64,000 bases of DNA from Citrobacter koseri (GTDB lineage: Bacteria; Pseudomonadota; Gammaproteobacteria; Enterobacterales; Enterobacteriaceae). Of the stretch, positions 40,181-50,784 are shown one piece after another (positions within the stretch are counted from its first letter, which is position 1; the number at the start of each line of letters is the position of its first letter). The DNA lies in assembly GCA_900446925.1 (NCBI GenBank), contig UAVY01000004.1, positions 558,001-622,000 on the forward strand, written 5' to 3'. The notes below the pieces were generated by a model that was given only the letters and a program-made list of their open reading frames with translations, had not been told where the DNA came from and did no database searches. The position numbers and the translations under genes are program-made.

Positions 40181-40200
40181 CAGAGCAATAAATTGTCATA
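40181..40200. promoter_or_regulatory. Candidate PocR operator, cob side 2
   Basis: CAGAGCA-ATAAA-TTGTCATA, a weaker copy of the same pattern. Its start lies 76 bases (about seven helical turns) from the start of the first cob-side site. Confidence 0.4.
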
Positions 40201-40381
40201 GCGCAACAAAATAATGTTATCTGAAGGATAAACTGAGCCAGTTTTTATTTTTGTGATGAGATACAGTGTCATTATGAATAGGTTTCATTATTCTTTTGCG
40301 CAGTGTTTCATTCAAAACAGGCGTCATTACACCATTGCGTTGGCATAATGGCGCGTAACAGGTAATTAAAATTTAATTGTC

Positions 40382-40410
40382 GTTATGAGCGAGAAAGTGA
40401 TGCTCATAAC
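40382..40410 (+). repeat. Inverted repeat just ahead of the riboswitch
   Basis: Arms GTTATGAGC (40382-40390) and GCTCATAAC (40402-40410) are perfectly complementary and end four bases before the riboswitch P1 stem. They may form an extra hairpin in the cob leader. Confidence 0.75.
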
Positions 40411-40413
40411 ATC

Positions 40414-40568
40414 AGCCGACAGGTTTGGCACATTTGTGTCAGGGAAGGGGGGTGAGAATCCCCCGCAGCCCCCGCTGCTGTGATGCTGACGACCCCGTAA
40501 GACCACTGATCGCAAGATTGGGAAGGACGGGCGAGGAGGACGCTAAGCCAGAAGACCTGCCTGTCGGT
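40414..40568 (+). ncRNA. Cobalamin riboswitch of the cob operon
   Basis: The leader contains the conserved B12 box GCCAGAAGACCTGC at 40547-40560 and the GGTGAGAATCCCCCGCAG core near 40450. The closing P1 stem pairs GCCGACAGG with CCTGTCGG. Adenosylcobalamin binding represses translation, and through it transcription, of the operon in Salmonella. It lies about 110 bases before cbiA. Confidence 0.95.
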
Positions 40569-40657
40569 ATTTACCAACAACTTCGGTGGGAAGTGGGTTG
40601 CTCAGTAGCGTACAGTCGAAAGACTGGGGTAATACGCAGCTAAACAATACCTCTACC

Positions 40658-40677
40658 ACCCTGAACAGGATCAGGGT
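40658..40677 (+). promoter_or_regulatory. Ribosome-site hairpin of cbiA
   Basis: ACCCTGA (40658-40664) and TCAGGGT (40671-40677) form a 7-bp stem with loop ACAGGA, ending directly before the cbiA ATG. The loop holds the Shine-Dalgarno-like AGGA. This matches the known sequestering hairpin that serves as expression platform of the Salmonella cob riboswitch. Confidence 0.88.
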
Positions 40678-42058
40678 ATGGCGGCAAAGCTTCACGCATT
40701 TATTCTCGCAGGGACCGGAAGCGGCTGTGGTAAAACCACCGTCACGCTTGGTCTGCTGAGTCTGCTGAAAAGACGTGGAATGCGTGTTCAGCCATGCAAA
40801 GTCGGCCCTGATTATCTCGATACCGGCTGGCATACGGCAGTATGCGGCAGTGCGTCCCGTAACCTCGACAGCTTTATGCTCCCGGAGCCCGTGCTTAACG
40901 CGCTGTTTTGTGAACACATGCAGCAGGCGGACGTCGCGGTGATCGAAGGCGTGATGGGACTCTATGACGGCTATGGCACCGACCCGAACTACTGTAGTAC
41001 GGCGGCGATGGCGAAACAGCTGGGCTGCCCCGTGATTTTACTGGTGGACGGTAAAGCCGTTTCTACCTCCATTGCCGCAACGGTAATGGGATTTCAGCAC
41101 TTTGATCCTGACCTCAATATCGCTGGCGTGATTGTTAATCGCGTTAATAGCGAAACTCACTACCAACTCCTGAAAACGGCGATTGAACGCTATTGTTCGA
41201 TACCGGTGCTTGGCTATGTTCCCGGAGTGGAAGGCGTGGCGTTGCCGGAGCGTCATCTGGGGGCTGATTACCGCGCGTGAGTCCGTCGTTAATCAGCAGC
41301 CGTGGCAGGATTTTGCCGATACGCTTGAACGAACGCTGGACATTGATGCGCTTCTTTCCCTGAGTCAGCTAACCGCGCTGCCTGCTGGCGAGTGGCCGGC
41401 GTTACCCGACCCGCAGGCGGGAAAAGGACTTACCGTTGCCATCGCGGATGACGAAGCGTTTAACTTTTACTATCCCGATAACATCAAACTGCTGGAACGT
41501 ACTGGCGTAACGATGACGCGTTTCAGTCCACTGCATGACAGCACGCTGCCGGAATGCCAGATGATCTGGCTGGGAGGCGGATACCCCGAGCTACACGCCG
41601 CCGCGCTGGCGGCGAACACCCCAATGCTGGCGCAAATGCGCGCCGCCCATCAGCGCGGCGTGGCGATTTATGCAGAGTGCGGCGGGCTGATGTACCTCGG
41701 CAGTACCCTGGAGGACGCCAGTGGAGAGATTCACCGGATGGTGGATGTGATTCCGGGGCACAGCAAAATGGGGAAACGGTTGACCCGCTTCGGCTACTGC
41801 GAAGCGCAGGCCAGAGAGCAAACGCTGCTGGCGGCGGCAGGCGAAGTGCTGCGTGGACATGAGTTCCACTATTCTGATTTTCTCCCGGAAAACCCGGCGG
41901 TGATGGCGTGCCGTAAAGTCCGCGATGGTAAGACATTGCAGGAATGGTCTGGCGGCTGGCAGGTGGGGAATACCTTCGCAAGCTACCTTCACGTTCATTT
42001 CGCACAACGCCCTGCAATGCTGAACCACTGGCTGGCGGCAGGAAGGGAGGCGCTATGA
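40678..42058 (+). CDS. cbiA: Cobyrinic acid a,c-diamide synthase
   Basis: ATP- and glutamine-dependent amidation of the a and c side chains of cobyrinate. The N-terminal P-loop is AGTGSGCGKTTVTLG. The C-terminal glutaminase domain carries the nucleophile Cys in YAECGGLMYLG and a His in SYLHVHF. An extra G in a run near 41262 splits the frame. The span is 1381 bases against 1380 for 459 residues. Its TGA overlaps the cbiB ATG. Confidence 0.95.
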
Positions 42059-43014
42059 CCGTGCTTGCGTGGTGTATCGCCTGGCTTCTGGATTTCGTTA
42101 TTGGCGATCCGCAGAACTGGCCGCATCCGGTACGCTGGATTGGCAATTTAATTTCAGCAACTCAACGTGTTGTGCGGCGTTACTGCCATAGCGACAGATC
42201 GCTGCGCATTGGCGGAGCGGTGATGTGGCTGGTGGTGGTCGGCGTGACGTGGGCGGTTTCCTGGGGCGTGCTGGCGCTGGCGAGCGCGATCCATCCCTGG
42301 TTTGGCTGGCTGGTAGAGATCTGGATGATTTTTACCGTGCTGGCTGGCCGCTGTCTTGCGAATGCTGCCCGCGATGTTGAACGCCCGCTGCGGGCGGGCG
42401 ATTTAGCTGAAAGCCGCGAGAAGCTGTCATGGATTGTCGGACGGGATACCTCACAGTTACAGCCTGAACAGGTTAATCGTGCCGTGGTGGAAACGGTCGC
42501 TGAGAACACCGTAGACGGCATCATCGCCCCGCTTTTTTTCCTCTTTTTGGGCGGCGCGCCGCTGGCAATGGCGTACAAAGCCGTAAATACCCTCGATTCA
42601 ATGGTTGGCTATAAACACGAAAAATATCGCGCCATTGGTATGGTCAGCGCCCGTCTGGATGATATTGCGAACGTTATCCCGGCGCGTCTGAGCTGGTTGC
42701 TGCTGAGCATTGCCGCGACGTTGTGTCGTTACGACGGCTATCGCGCCCTGCATATCGGCTGGCGGGATCGCTACAACCACAGCAGTCCTAACTGCGCGTG
42801 GTCAGAAGCCTCTGTTGCCGGTGCGCTGGGTATTCGTCTTGGCGGCCCGAATGACTACTTTGGCGAGCGTGTTGAAAAACCCTGGATAGGCGACGCGCAG
42901 CGCGGCATTTCAGTAGATGACATTTCCCGAACGATTCGATTGATGTGGGTAGCCTCGACCCTGGCACTGGCGCTGTTTATCGCCGTACGGTGCCTGCTGG
43001 TTGGCGCAGCCTGA
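42055..43014 (+). CDS. cbiB: Adenosylcobinamide-phosphate synthase CbiB
   Basis: Membrane enzyme that attaches aminopropanol-phosphate, made from PduX-derived threonine phosphate, to adenosylcobyric acid. The start MTVLAWCIAWLLDFVIGDPQ at 42055 gives 319 residues. Several hydrophobic segments are present, plus the conserved HPVRWIGNLI, ENTVDGIIAPLFF and NCAWSEASVAGALGIRLGG. Intact. Confidence 0.94.
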   Translation: MTVLAWCIAWLLDFVIGDPQNWPHPVRWIGNLISATQRVVRRYCHSDRSLRIGGAVMWLVVVGVTWAVSWGVLALASAIHPWFGWLVEIWMIFTVLAGRCLANAARDVERPLRAGDLAESREKLSWIVGRDTSQLQPEQVNRAVVETVAENTVDGIIAPLFFLFLGGAPLAMAYKAVNTLDSMVGYKHEKYRAIGMVSARLDDIANVIPARLSWLLLSIAATLCRYDGYRALHIGWRDRYNHSSPNCAWSEASVAGALGIRLGGPNDYFGERVEKPWIGDAQRGISVDDISRTIRLMWVASTLALALFIAVRCLLVGAA

Positions 43015-43026
43015 GGATAACAGACG

Positions 43027-43659
43027 ATGCAATATATTCAGCAGCCCCAGGCGATTGAGGCCAAAAGTTTCGACATCATTGGCGAGATCATTCGCGAGAC
43101 ACGCCCGGAGTATCAGTTTGCCAGCCCGCTTCACGAAGCGATCATCAAGCGGGTGATTCACACCACCGCCGACTTTGACTGGCTGGATATTCTCTGGTTT
43201 TCCGATGACGCGCTGGAGCGACTCTGCGCGGCGCTGAGTCGCCCATCCATTATCTATACCGATACCACAATGGCGCTTTCCGGCATCAATAAAACATTGC
43301 TGGCGACGTTTGGCGGTGAATGCCGTTGCTATATCAGCGATCCGCGAGTCGTGGCGGAAGCAAAAGCGCAGGGGATTACCCGATCAATGGCGGCGGTGGA
43401 TATTGCCGTGACGGAAGAGAGTGAAAAGGTGTTTGTGTTCGGCAATGCGCCGACGGCGCTGTTCCGGTTGCTTGAGCATGACGTTGCCGTGAGTGGCGTG
43501 GTAGGCGTGCCGGTCGGGTTCGTCGGGGCGGCGGAGTCTAAAGATGCGCTGACGAAAAGCGCGTTGCCAGCTATCGCAGCGCTGGGGCGCAAAGGAGGAA
43601 GCAACGTCGCCGCCGCGATCGTAAACGCCATGCTCTATTACTTGCAGGGGGCGCGATGA
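43027..43659 (+). CDS. cbiC: Precorrin-8 / cobalt-precorrin-8 methylmutase
   Basis: Moves the methyl group from C11 to C12, producing cobyrinate. 210 residues, intact. The conserved [13 protein letters not shown] and the phosphate-binding [15 protein letters not shown] end of the CbiC/CobH family are seen. The stop overlaps the cbiD start. Confidence 0.95.
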   Translation: MQYIQQPQAIEAKSFDIIGEIIRETRPEYQFASPLHEAIIKRVIHTTADFDWLDILWFSDDALERLCAALSRPSIIYTDTTMALSGINKTLLATFGGECRCYISDPRVVAEAKAQGITRSMAAVDIAVTEESEKVFVFGNAPTALFRLLEHDVAVSGVVGVPVGFVGAAESKDALTKSALPAIAALGRKGGSNVAAAIVNAMLYYLQGAR

Positions 43660-44796
43660 GCGATCAATCCTTCGACGCGCCTGTCTGGCACAACGGCAAA
43701 GCGTTGCGAAAAGGGTATACCACCGGATCGTGCGCGACCGCTGCGGCAAAAGGTCGCCGCGTTGATGGTGTTACGCCAGCATCTGATTCATCAGGTCTCC
43801 ATCGTTACGCCGTCCGGGGTGACATTGTGCCTGAACGTCGAGTCGCCGCACATCGAAGGGCGGCAGGCGATTGCCGCGATCCGTAAGGACGGCGGCGATG
43901 ATGTCGATGCCACGCACGGAATGCTGATTTTTGCCCGCGTAACGCTGAACGATAGCGGCGAGATTACGTTGCAGGGCGGGGAAGGCGTGGGAACCGTGAC
44001 GCGTAAGGGAATTGGACTGCCGGTGGGCAGCGCGGCGATTAATCGTACTCCGCGCCATACCATTGAGTCTGTAGTACGCGAAGCGATAGGCCCGGCGCGG
44101 GGAGCGGACATTGAAATTTTTGCCCCGGAGGGGGAAGAACGGGCGCAGAAAACCTATAACGCGCGCCTCGGTATTCTGGGCGGTATTTCGATCATTGGAA
44201 CCACCGGCATTGTCACTCCGATGTCGGAGGAGAGCTGGAAACGCTCACTGTCGCTGGAGCTGGAAATCAAACGCGCTGCCGGTCTGGAGCGCGTTGTGCT
44301 GGTGCCGGGAAACCACGGCGAGCGTTTTGTGCGCGAACAGATGGGGATCGACACGCAGGTTGTCGTCACCATGAGCAATTTCGTCGGTTACATGATTGAA
44401 GAAGCGGTACGTCTGGGATACCGCCATATCGTGTTGATCGGCCATCCCGGTAAGTTGATTAAAATAGCCGCGGGGATTTTCCACACTCACAGCCACATCG
44501 CAGATGCCCGCATGGAAACCCTGGTGGCGCATCTGGCGCTGCTTGGCGCGCCGCTTGAGTTACTGACTCGGGTCAGCGACTGCGATACCACCGAAGCGGC
44601 AATGGAGCACATTGAAGCATACGGTTTTCAACATATTTACAACCATCTTGCGCAACGCATCTGTATGCGCGTGATGCAGATGCTGCGCTTCACGAAAACG
44701 CCACCTACCTGCGACGCCATCATGTTCTCTTTTGATAACCAGATCCTCGGTAGCAATCGTCCGATCGAAGAGATTGTGGAGGAGATGCAATGCTAA
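43656..44796 (+). CDS. cbiD: Cobalt-precorrin-5B (C1) methyltransferase
   Basis: Methylates C1 of the contracted macrocycle. Seen are [14 protein letters not shown] at the start, the GIGLPVG and [12 protein letters not shown] segments, and [21 protein letters not shown]. An extra base near 43752 breaks the frame after ATAAAK. The span is 1141 bases against 1140 for 379 residues. Confidence 0.94.
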
Positions 44797-45396
44797 CGGT
44801 AGTGGGCATGGGGCCGGCAGGGCTGCATTTGATGACGCCAGCGGCACGCGAGGCCGTGGCGGATGCCGATGTGCTGGTGGGGGGGAAAGCGTCATTTATT
44901 GCAGTTTCCTGCGTTCACCGGCGAACAGTTTGTTCTGGGCGCCAATATTGCGGAATTGCTCAACTGGATTGCCGGGCAGCAGGACAAACGCATCGTGGTG
45001 CTGGCGTCCGGCGATCCGCTGTTTTACGGCATCGGGACGCGCATGGTGGCCCATTTTGGCATTGAGCGGGTGCGCATTATTCCCGGTATCAGCGCAGTGC
45101 AATATCTGTGCGCGCAATCGGGTATCGATATGAACGATATGTGGCTGACCAGCAGCCACGGTCGCAGCGTCTGTTTTGATGAGCTGGCGCGTCATCGCAA
45201 GGTCGCGATGGTGACGGATGCCCGTTGCGGGCCGCGAGAAATTGCGACGCAGTTAATGGCGCGCGACAAGGGGCATCGCTGGATGGTGATAGGCGAAAAC
45301 CTGGCAATGGAAAACGAGCGGATTCACTGGCTGCGCGTCAGTGAAGTCAATGCCGACTATGACATGAACGCAGTGGTGATCCTTGATGAAAGATGA
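44790..45396 (+). CDS. cbiE: Cobalt-precorrin-7 (C5) methyltransferase
   Basis: SAM-dependent tetrapyrrole methylase ([39 protein letters not shown]). It is separate from cbiT here, whereas aerobic bacteria have the fused CobL. An extra G in a seven-base run near 44884 splits the frame. The span is 607 bases against 606 for 201 residues. Confidence 0.94.
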
Positions 45397-45957
45397 GCTT
45401 TTTCTACGTGGTGAGAACGTGCCGATGACCAAAGAAGCGGTTCGCGCGCTCGCGCTCTCAAAACTTGATTTGCACCGTGCCAGCCATCTGATTGACGTAG
45501 GCGCCGGGACCGGGAGTGTGTCGATAGAGGCGGCGTTACAGCACCCTTCGCTGCACGTTACGGCGATTGAACGTAACCCGGCAGCGCTGCGGTTGCTGGA
45601 TGAAAACCGCCAGCATTTTGCCTGCGGCAATATCGACATTCTGCCGGGTGAAGCGCCGATGACGATGACCGAAAAAGCGGATGCGGTGTTTATGGGCGGG
45701 GAGCGGCGGCCATCTGACGACGCTGATTGACTGGGCTATGCGGCAATTGCATCCCGGCGGCCGTCTGGTGATGACCTTTATCCTTCAGGAAAACCTGAAT
45801 ACTGCGCTGGAATATCTGACACAGATTGGCATCCATGAGGTGGATTGCCTGCAAGTGCAGGTGTCGTCACTCACTCCCCTCGGCAATGGCCACTATTTCC
45901 AAACCGAATAATCCTGTTTTTGTTATCGCCTGTCAGAAGGAAGAGAACCATGTCTGA
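45386..45957 (+). CDS. cbiT: Cobalt-precorrin-6B C15-methyltransferase (decarboxylating)
   Basis: Class I SAM methyltransferase ([26 protein letters not shown]) that methylates C15 and removes the C12 acetate carboxyl. Extra bases near 45703 and 45900 split it. Correcting the second restores the family tail [16 protein letters not shown], ending at a TGA at 45957 that overlaps cbiF. The span is 572, two over 570. Confidence 0.92.
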
Positions 45958-46723
45958 GACATTTGATCCCCGCTGTGTATGGTTTGTCGGCGCAGGTCCG
46001 GGCGATCGTGAACTGATCACGCTTAAAGGTTATCGCCTGTTGCAGCAGGCGCAGGTCGTTATTTATGCCGGATCGCTGATTAATACTGAACTGCTGGACT
46101 ATTGCCCGCTAGGCGCGGAGTGCCACGACAGCGCCGAACTGCATCTGGAGCAAATTCTGGATCTGATGGAAGCGGGCGTGAAAGCCGGAAAAACGGTCGT
46201 ACGCCTGCAAACGGGCGATGTGTCGCTGTACGGCTCCGTGCGTGAGCAGGGCGAAGAACTTACCCGGCGCGGCATCGACTGGCAGGTGGTGCCGGGCGTC
46301 AGCGCGTTTCTCGGCGCTGCTGCGGAGCTGGGGGTGGAGTATACCGTCCCGGAAGTTTCGCAAAGCCTCATCATTACCCGCCTGGAAGGGCGTACTCCGG
46401 TGCCGGAACGTGAACAGCTGGAGTCCTTCGCCAGCCACCAGACGTCAATGGCGATTTATCTCTCCGTGCAGCGTATTCACCGGGTTGCCGAGCGGCTGAT
46501 TGAAGGTGGCTATCCGACCACCACGCCGGTGGCGGTTATCTACAAAGCGACCTGGCCGGAAAGCCAGACCGTGCGCGGCACGCTGGCGGATATCGGCGAT
46601 AAAGTACGTGAGACGGGTATCCGTAAAACGGCGCTCATTCTGGTCGGGAATTTCCTGGGGGATGAGTATCACTACTCAAAACTCTATGCGGCGGACTTTA
46701 GCCATGAATACCGTAAAGCCTGA
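45950..46723 (+). CDS. cbiF: Cobalt-precorrin-4 (C11) methyltransferase
   Basis: SAM-dependent tetrapyrrole methylase, 257 residues, intact from [19 protein letters not shown]. Family motifs are [21 protein letters not shown] and [17 protein letters not shown]. The longer upstream reading belongs to cbiT. Confidence 0.95.
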   Translation: MSETFDPRCVWFVGAGPGDRELITLKGYRLLQQAQVVIYAGSLINTELLDYCPLGAECHDSAELHLEQILDLMEAGVKAGKTVVRLQTGDVSLYGSVREQGEELTRRGIDWQVVPGVSAFLGAAAELGVEYTVPEVSQSLIITRLEGRTPVPEREQLESFASHQTSMAIYLSVQRIHRVAERLIEGGYPTTTPVAVIYKATWPESQTVRGTLADIGDKVRETGIRKTALILVGNFLGDEYHYSKLYAADFSHEYRKA

Positions 46724-47759
46724 ATCTATAGCCCTGTTTTGTCTGACGCCCGGCGGCGTACAGCTTGCGAAGCGGCTGGCGGCGATGCTGCCGTTAACCT
46801 GCTTTACCAGTGAGAAACTGCTGGAAGACGGGTTTATGCCCTTCGAAGGCGGATTTGCACAATCGGCCCGCGATGCGTTTGCTAACTATTCGGCGCTGAT
46901 TTTTATCGGTGCGACCGGCATAGCGGTACGCGTGCTGGCACCGCTGGTAAACGACAAATTCAGCGACCCGGCGGTGGTGGTGATCGACGAACGGGGCCAG
47001 CATGTGATCAGCTTGCTCTCTGGTCATGCGGGGGGCGCCAATGCGCTGACCCGCTATCTGGCGGGCATGCTCGGCGCCGATCCGGTTATCACGACGGCGA
47101 CTGACGTTAACGATATGGCGGCGCTTGATACGCTGGCATTTCAGCTCAATGCCCGGATGACCGATTTCCGCTCGGCGGTAAAAATCGTCAACCAGATGCT
47201 GGTCAGCCACCAGCGCGTCGGGCTGTGGTGGGATGAGGAGCTGGCAGACGATGTCAGTCACTGCGATCGACGTGGGTTCATCACCGTGACCGACCTGCAT
47301 CAACTTCCCGAGCTTGATGCGCTGGTTTGCATCACTTTGCGCAATGAATTGCCAGAAATACCCGTCCGGCACTGGAAACTGGTGCCGCAGCGGGTGGTCG
47401 CCGGAATCGGCTGTCGCCGCGACACGCCGTTCCCGCTGCTGGCAGCGCTGCTGGCGCGACAGCTGGAGGCGCAGAAATTTGATCCGCTGGCGTTGAAAGC
47501 GATTGGCAGCGTCTCGCTCAAAAAAGATGAGCAGGGATTAATCCAGCTTGCCTCCTGCTGTCGCGTTCCCTTTGAAACCTTTACCGCTGACGCGTTGCGT
47601 GAGCATGAACATCGCTTCCCGGCCTCCAGATTTGTGCGGCAAACCGTCGGTGTGGGCAGCGTATCCGGCCCGGCGGCCTGGCTGTTAAGTCACGGAAAAC
47701 TGTCTGGCGAAACCCTGCGTGAACAGGGCGTCACTATTACTTTGGGAGTTTCACACTGA
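46704..47759 (+). CDS. cbiG: Cobalt-precorrin-5A hydrolase
   Basis: Opens the delta-lactone and releases the C20 carbon as acetaldehyde, a step special to the anaerobic pathway. Motifs seen: [33 protein letters not shown], and the C-terminal [12 protein letters not shown]. 351 residues from [11 protein letters not shown], intact. The start overlaps cbiF by 20 bases. Confidence 0.94.
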   Translation: MNTVKPESIALFCLTPGGVQLAKRLAAMLPLTCFTSEKLLEDGFMPFEGGFAQSARDAFANYSALIFIGATGIAVRVLAPLVNDKFSDPAVVVIDERGQHVISLLSGHAGGANALTRYLAGMLGADPVITTATDVNDMAALDTLAFQLNARMTDFRSAVKIVNQMLVSHQRVGLWWDEELADDVSHCDRRGFITVTDLHQLPELDALVCITLRNELPEIPVRHWKLVPQRVVAGIGCRRDTPFPLLAALLARQLEAQKFDPLALKAIGSVSLKKDEQGLIQLASCCRVPFETFTADALREHEHRFPASRFVRQTVGVGSVSGPAAWLLSHGKLSGETLREQGVTITLGVSH

Positions 47760-48484
47760 TGTTAAGCGTAATTGGAATTGGCCCTGGCTCGCAGGCAATG
47801 ATGACGATGGAAGCCGTAGAAGCCTTACAGGCGGCGGAAATTGTCGTTGGCTATAAAACGTACACCCATCTGGTAAAAGCCTTTACCGGCGACAAGCAGG
47901 TGATCAAAACCGGAATGTGCAAAGAGATCGAACGCTGTCAGGCGGCGATTGAACTGGCGCAGGCCGGACACAATGTGGCGCTGATCAGCAGCGGCGATGC
48001 GGGGATTTATGGCATGGCTGGGCTGGTGCTGGAACTGGTCAGCAAACAGAAGCTGGATGTTGAAGTGCGGCTGATCCCCGGCATGACCGCCAGTATCGCG
48101 GCGGCCTCCCTGCTGGGCGCGCCGTTGATGCACGATTTCTGTCATATCAGCCTGAGCGATCTCCTGACGCCGTGGCCAGTCATCGAAAAACGGATTATCG
48201 CCGCCGGAGAAGCAGACTTCGTGATCTGTTTCTATAACCCGCGCAGCCGTGGCCGTGAAGGTCATCTGGCGCGTGCTTTTGAACTGCTGTCCGCCAGCAA
48301 GAACGCGCAAACGCCGGTTGGCGTGGTGAAGTCGGCCGGGCGTAAAAAGCAGGAAAAATGGCTGACCACGCTCGGCGATATGGATTTTGAGCCTGTCGAT
48401 ATGACCAGCCTGGTGATTGTCGGCAACAAAGCCACTTACGTACAGGATGGTCTGATGATCACGCCGCGAGGTTACGTACTGTGA
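47759..48484 (+). CDS. cbiH: Cobalt-precorrin-3 (C17) methyltransferase
   Basis: Tetrapyrrole methylase that methylates C17 and drives ring contraction. LSVIGIGPGSQAMMTMEA, ISSGDAGIYGMAGLVLEL and IPGMTASIAAASLLGAPL are the family motifs. 241 residues, intact. The start overlaps the cbiG stop by one base. Confidence 0.95.
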   Translation: MLSVIGIGPGSQAMMTMEAVEALQAAEIVVGYKTYTHLVKAFTGDKQVIKTGMCKEIERCQAAIELAQAGHNVALISSGDAGIYGMAGLVLELVSKQKLDVEVRLIPGMTASIAAASLLGAPLMHDFCHISLSDLLTPWPVIEKRIIAAGEADFVICFYNPRSRGREGHLARAFELLSASKNAQTPVGVVKSAGRKKQEKWLTTLGDMDFEPVDMTSLVIVGNKATYVQDGLMITPRGYVL

Positions 48485-49266
48485 GTTACGGCGACGTGCT
48501 GGTTATGGGCGGCACCAGCGATGCCCGGATGCTGTGTCAGCAACTGGATGCGGCAAAGGTGGCATACACCCTGTCGGTTGCCACGCCGACAGGAAAGCAG
48601 CTGGCTGGCGACATTAAAGGGCATATCCGCTGCGGGCGCCTGGAGCCAGAGGAGATGGTGGCCTGGCTGAAAGCGCACCGCACGCGTTGGGTCATTGATG
48701 CGTCGCACCCGTATGCCGAGGTCGTCAGCCGCAACATTATGCACGCCTGTGAACGCGCGGGGGTGTTGCTGAGCCGCTATCAGCGCCCGGAACAGCTCAG
48801 CGAGCTTACGCACCCGCTGTTGCACCATGTCCACACGATTGCTGAGGCCTGCGATGTGGCGCAGCGCTTTGGCGAACGCGTTCTGTTAACGACCGGAAGT
48901 AAAGATCTGGCGACCTGGCGAGCCGGGTTGCCGCACAAAAAACTGCTGGCCCGCGTCTTACCTGTTCCTGAGGTCATTCAGCAATGTGCCGACCTGGGAT
49001 TTGGCGTTGGTGAGATTTTCGCCCTGTGCGGGCCGTTCAGCGCTGAATTTAACGCGGCGTTTTATCGTCAGTGCCAGGCCGATGTCGTGGTGACAAAAGC
49101 ATCGGGGGCGGAGGGCGGTTATCAGGAAAAAGTTCAACCCTGTCTGGATGCCGGTATCCCCTGCATCGTGATTACCCGCCCGGCAACGCTTGTAACGGGT
49201 GATGAGTTACTGGAAAGTCAGGCCGCATTTGCGCAGCGTTTGGCGCGCTGGCTGGCCGCTGCTTAA
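48481..49266 (+). CDS. cbiJ: Cobalt-precorrin-6A reductase
   Basis: NADH-dependent reduction of the macrocycle. 261 residues from a GTG overlapping the cbiH stop. LVMGGTSDARMLCQQL near the start, WVIDASHPYAEVVSRN, and TKASGAEGGYQEKVQPC are CobK/CbiJ motifs. Intact. Confidence 0.94.
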   Translation: MSYGDVLVMGGTSDARMLCQQLDAAKVAYTLSVATPTGKQLAGDIKGHIRCGRLEPEEMVAWLKAHRTRWVIDASHPYAEVVSRNIMHACERAGVLLSRYQRPEQLSELTHPLLHHVHTIAEACDVAQRFGERVLLTTGSKDLATWRAGLPHKKLLARVLPVPEVIQQCADLGFGVGEIFALCGPFSAEFNAAFYRQCQADVVVTKASGAEGGYQEKVQPCLDAGIPCIVITRPATLVTGDELLESQAAFAQRLARWLAAA

Positions 49267-49276
49267 GGAGTAAGAG

Positions 49277-50071
49277 ATGAAAAAAGCGCTTCTGGTGGTG
49301 AGTTTTGGCACCAGCTATCACGACACCTGTGAGAAGAACATTGTGGCCTGCGAACGCGATCTGGCAGCCAGCTGCCCAGATCGCGATCTGTTTCGCGCGT
49401 TCACCTCCGGGATGATTATCCGCAAGCTCAAACAGCGTGACGGCATTGAAATCGATACGCCGCTTCAGGCATTGCAGAAGCTTGCTGAACAGGGGTATCA
49501 GGATGTGGCGATTCAGTCCCTGCACATTATTAACGGCGACGAATACGAAAAAATTGTGCGTGAAGTTCAGACTCTGCGCCCGTTATTTACCCGTCTTACG
49601 CTCGGCGTGCCGCTGTTGAGCAGCCATGCCGATTACGCGCAGCTGATGCAGGCTTTACAGCAGCAGATGCCGACGCTTGGCGCGACGGAGAAAGTGGTGT
49701 TTATGGGGCACGGCGCCAGCCACCACGCGTTTGCGGCCTATGCGTGTCTGGACCATATGATGACGGCGCAGCGTTTTCCGGCGCGTGTGGGAGCGGTTGA
49801 GAGTTACCCGGAGGTGGATATTCTCATCGGGAGCTTACGTCAGGAAGGCGTAACGGCGGTGCATCTGATGCCGCTGATGCTTGTCGCCGGCGATCATGCC
49901 ATCAACGATATGGCTTCCGATGAAGAGGACTCCTGGAAAACGCAGTTCAACGCCGCAGGCATCCCGGCGACGCCGTGGCTGAGCGGTCTGGGGGAGAATC
50001 CGGCGGTACGCGCCATGTTCGTGGCGCATCTGCAACAGGCGCTGAATACGGCCATGGAGGAAGCGGCATGA
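49277..50071 (+). CDS. cbiK: Anaerobic cobaltochelatase CbiK
   Basis: Inserts cobalt into sirohydrochlorin without ATP, the first committed step of the anaerobic branch. Active-site histidines are in VFMGHGASHHAF and HLMPLMLVAGDHA. 264 residues, intact, with a TAAGGAGTAAGAG ribosome site. Confidence 0.95.
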   Translation: MKKALLVVSFGTSYHDTCEKNIVACERDLAASCPDRDLFRAFTSGMIIRKLKQRDGIEIDTPLQALQKLAEQGYQDVAIQSLHIINGDEYEKIVREVQTLRPLFTRLTLGVPLLSSHADYAQLMQALQQQMPTLGATEKVVFMGHGASHHAFAAYACLDHMMTAQRFPARVGAVESYPEVDILIGSLRQEGVTAVHLMPLMLVAGDHAINDMASDEEDSWKTQFNAAGIPATPWLSGLGENPAVRAMFVAHLQQALNTAMEEAA

Positions 50072-50784
50072 GTGGAAAACTGTATGCGTTAAGCACCGGG
50101 CCGGGCGCAGCCGATCTGATCACCGTGCGCGCGGCGCGAATACTTGGCTCGCTCGATATCCTCTACGCTCCGGCAGGGCGCAAAGGCGGCGACAGTCTGG
50201 CGCTCTCTATTGTGCGTGAATATCTGGGTGAGCAGACGGAAGTCCGCTGCTGCCACTTTCCGATGAGCGCCGACAGCGCGGAAAAAGAAGCCGTCTGGAA
50301 TGAGGTAGCCGCAGCGCTGGTTCAGGAAGTGGAGGCGGGTAAACAGGTGGGGTTCATCACCCTCGGCGATGCCATGCTGTTCAGCACCTGGGTCTTTTTA
50401 CTCCAGCGGATCGGCAACCCGGCGTGGCTGGAAATCGTTCCTGGCGTCACCTCGTTTGCCGCCCATTGCCGCCCGCGCAAAAACGCCGCCTGGCGATGGA
50501 ACAACAATCGCTGGCGGTGATCTCCTGCACCGCGGCGGAAGAGACAATTCAGCAGGCGTTAAGACAGCATGACAGTCTGGTGCTGATGAAGGTCTACGGT
50601 CGCTTCGCGCGCATTAAAGCATTGCTGCAACAGGAAGGTTTGCTGGCGTGCGCCCTGATGATGGCAGAAGCCACGCTGCCCGGTGAGCAGTGCTGGCGTC
50701 ACCTGAAATGAGGTCAGCGACGAGCAGCCGCTGCCCTATTTTTCGACCATTCTGGTCAACAAACAGTGGGAGTATGCAGAATGA
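50068..50784 (+). CDS. cbiL: Cobalt-precorrin-2 (C20) methyltransferase
   Basis: SAM-dependent tetrapyrrole methylase (GKLYALSTGPGAADLITVRA, FITLGDAMLFSTWVFLL, IVPGVTSFAA). Three extra bases (near 50463, 50487 and 50708) scatter its second half. Corrected, it ends [20 protein letters not shown]. The span is 717 bases, three over 714 for 237 residues. It overlaps cbiM by four bases. Confidence 0.93.

Noticed and set aside
41523..42146. A 207-codon minus-strand frame opposite cbiA/cbiB
   Set aside because: Proline/serine/arginine-rich translation without domain signal, fully within conserved coding sequence of the other strand.
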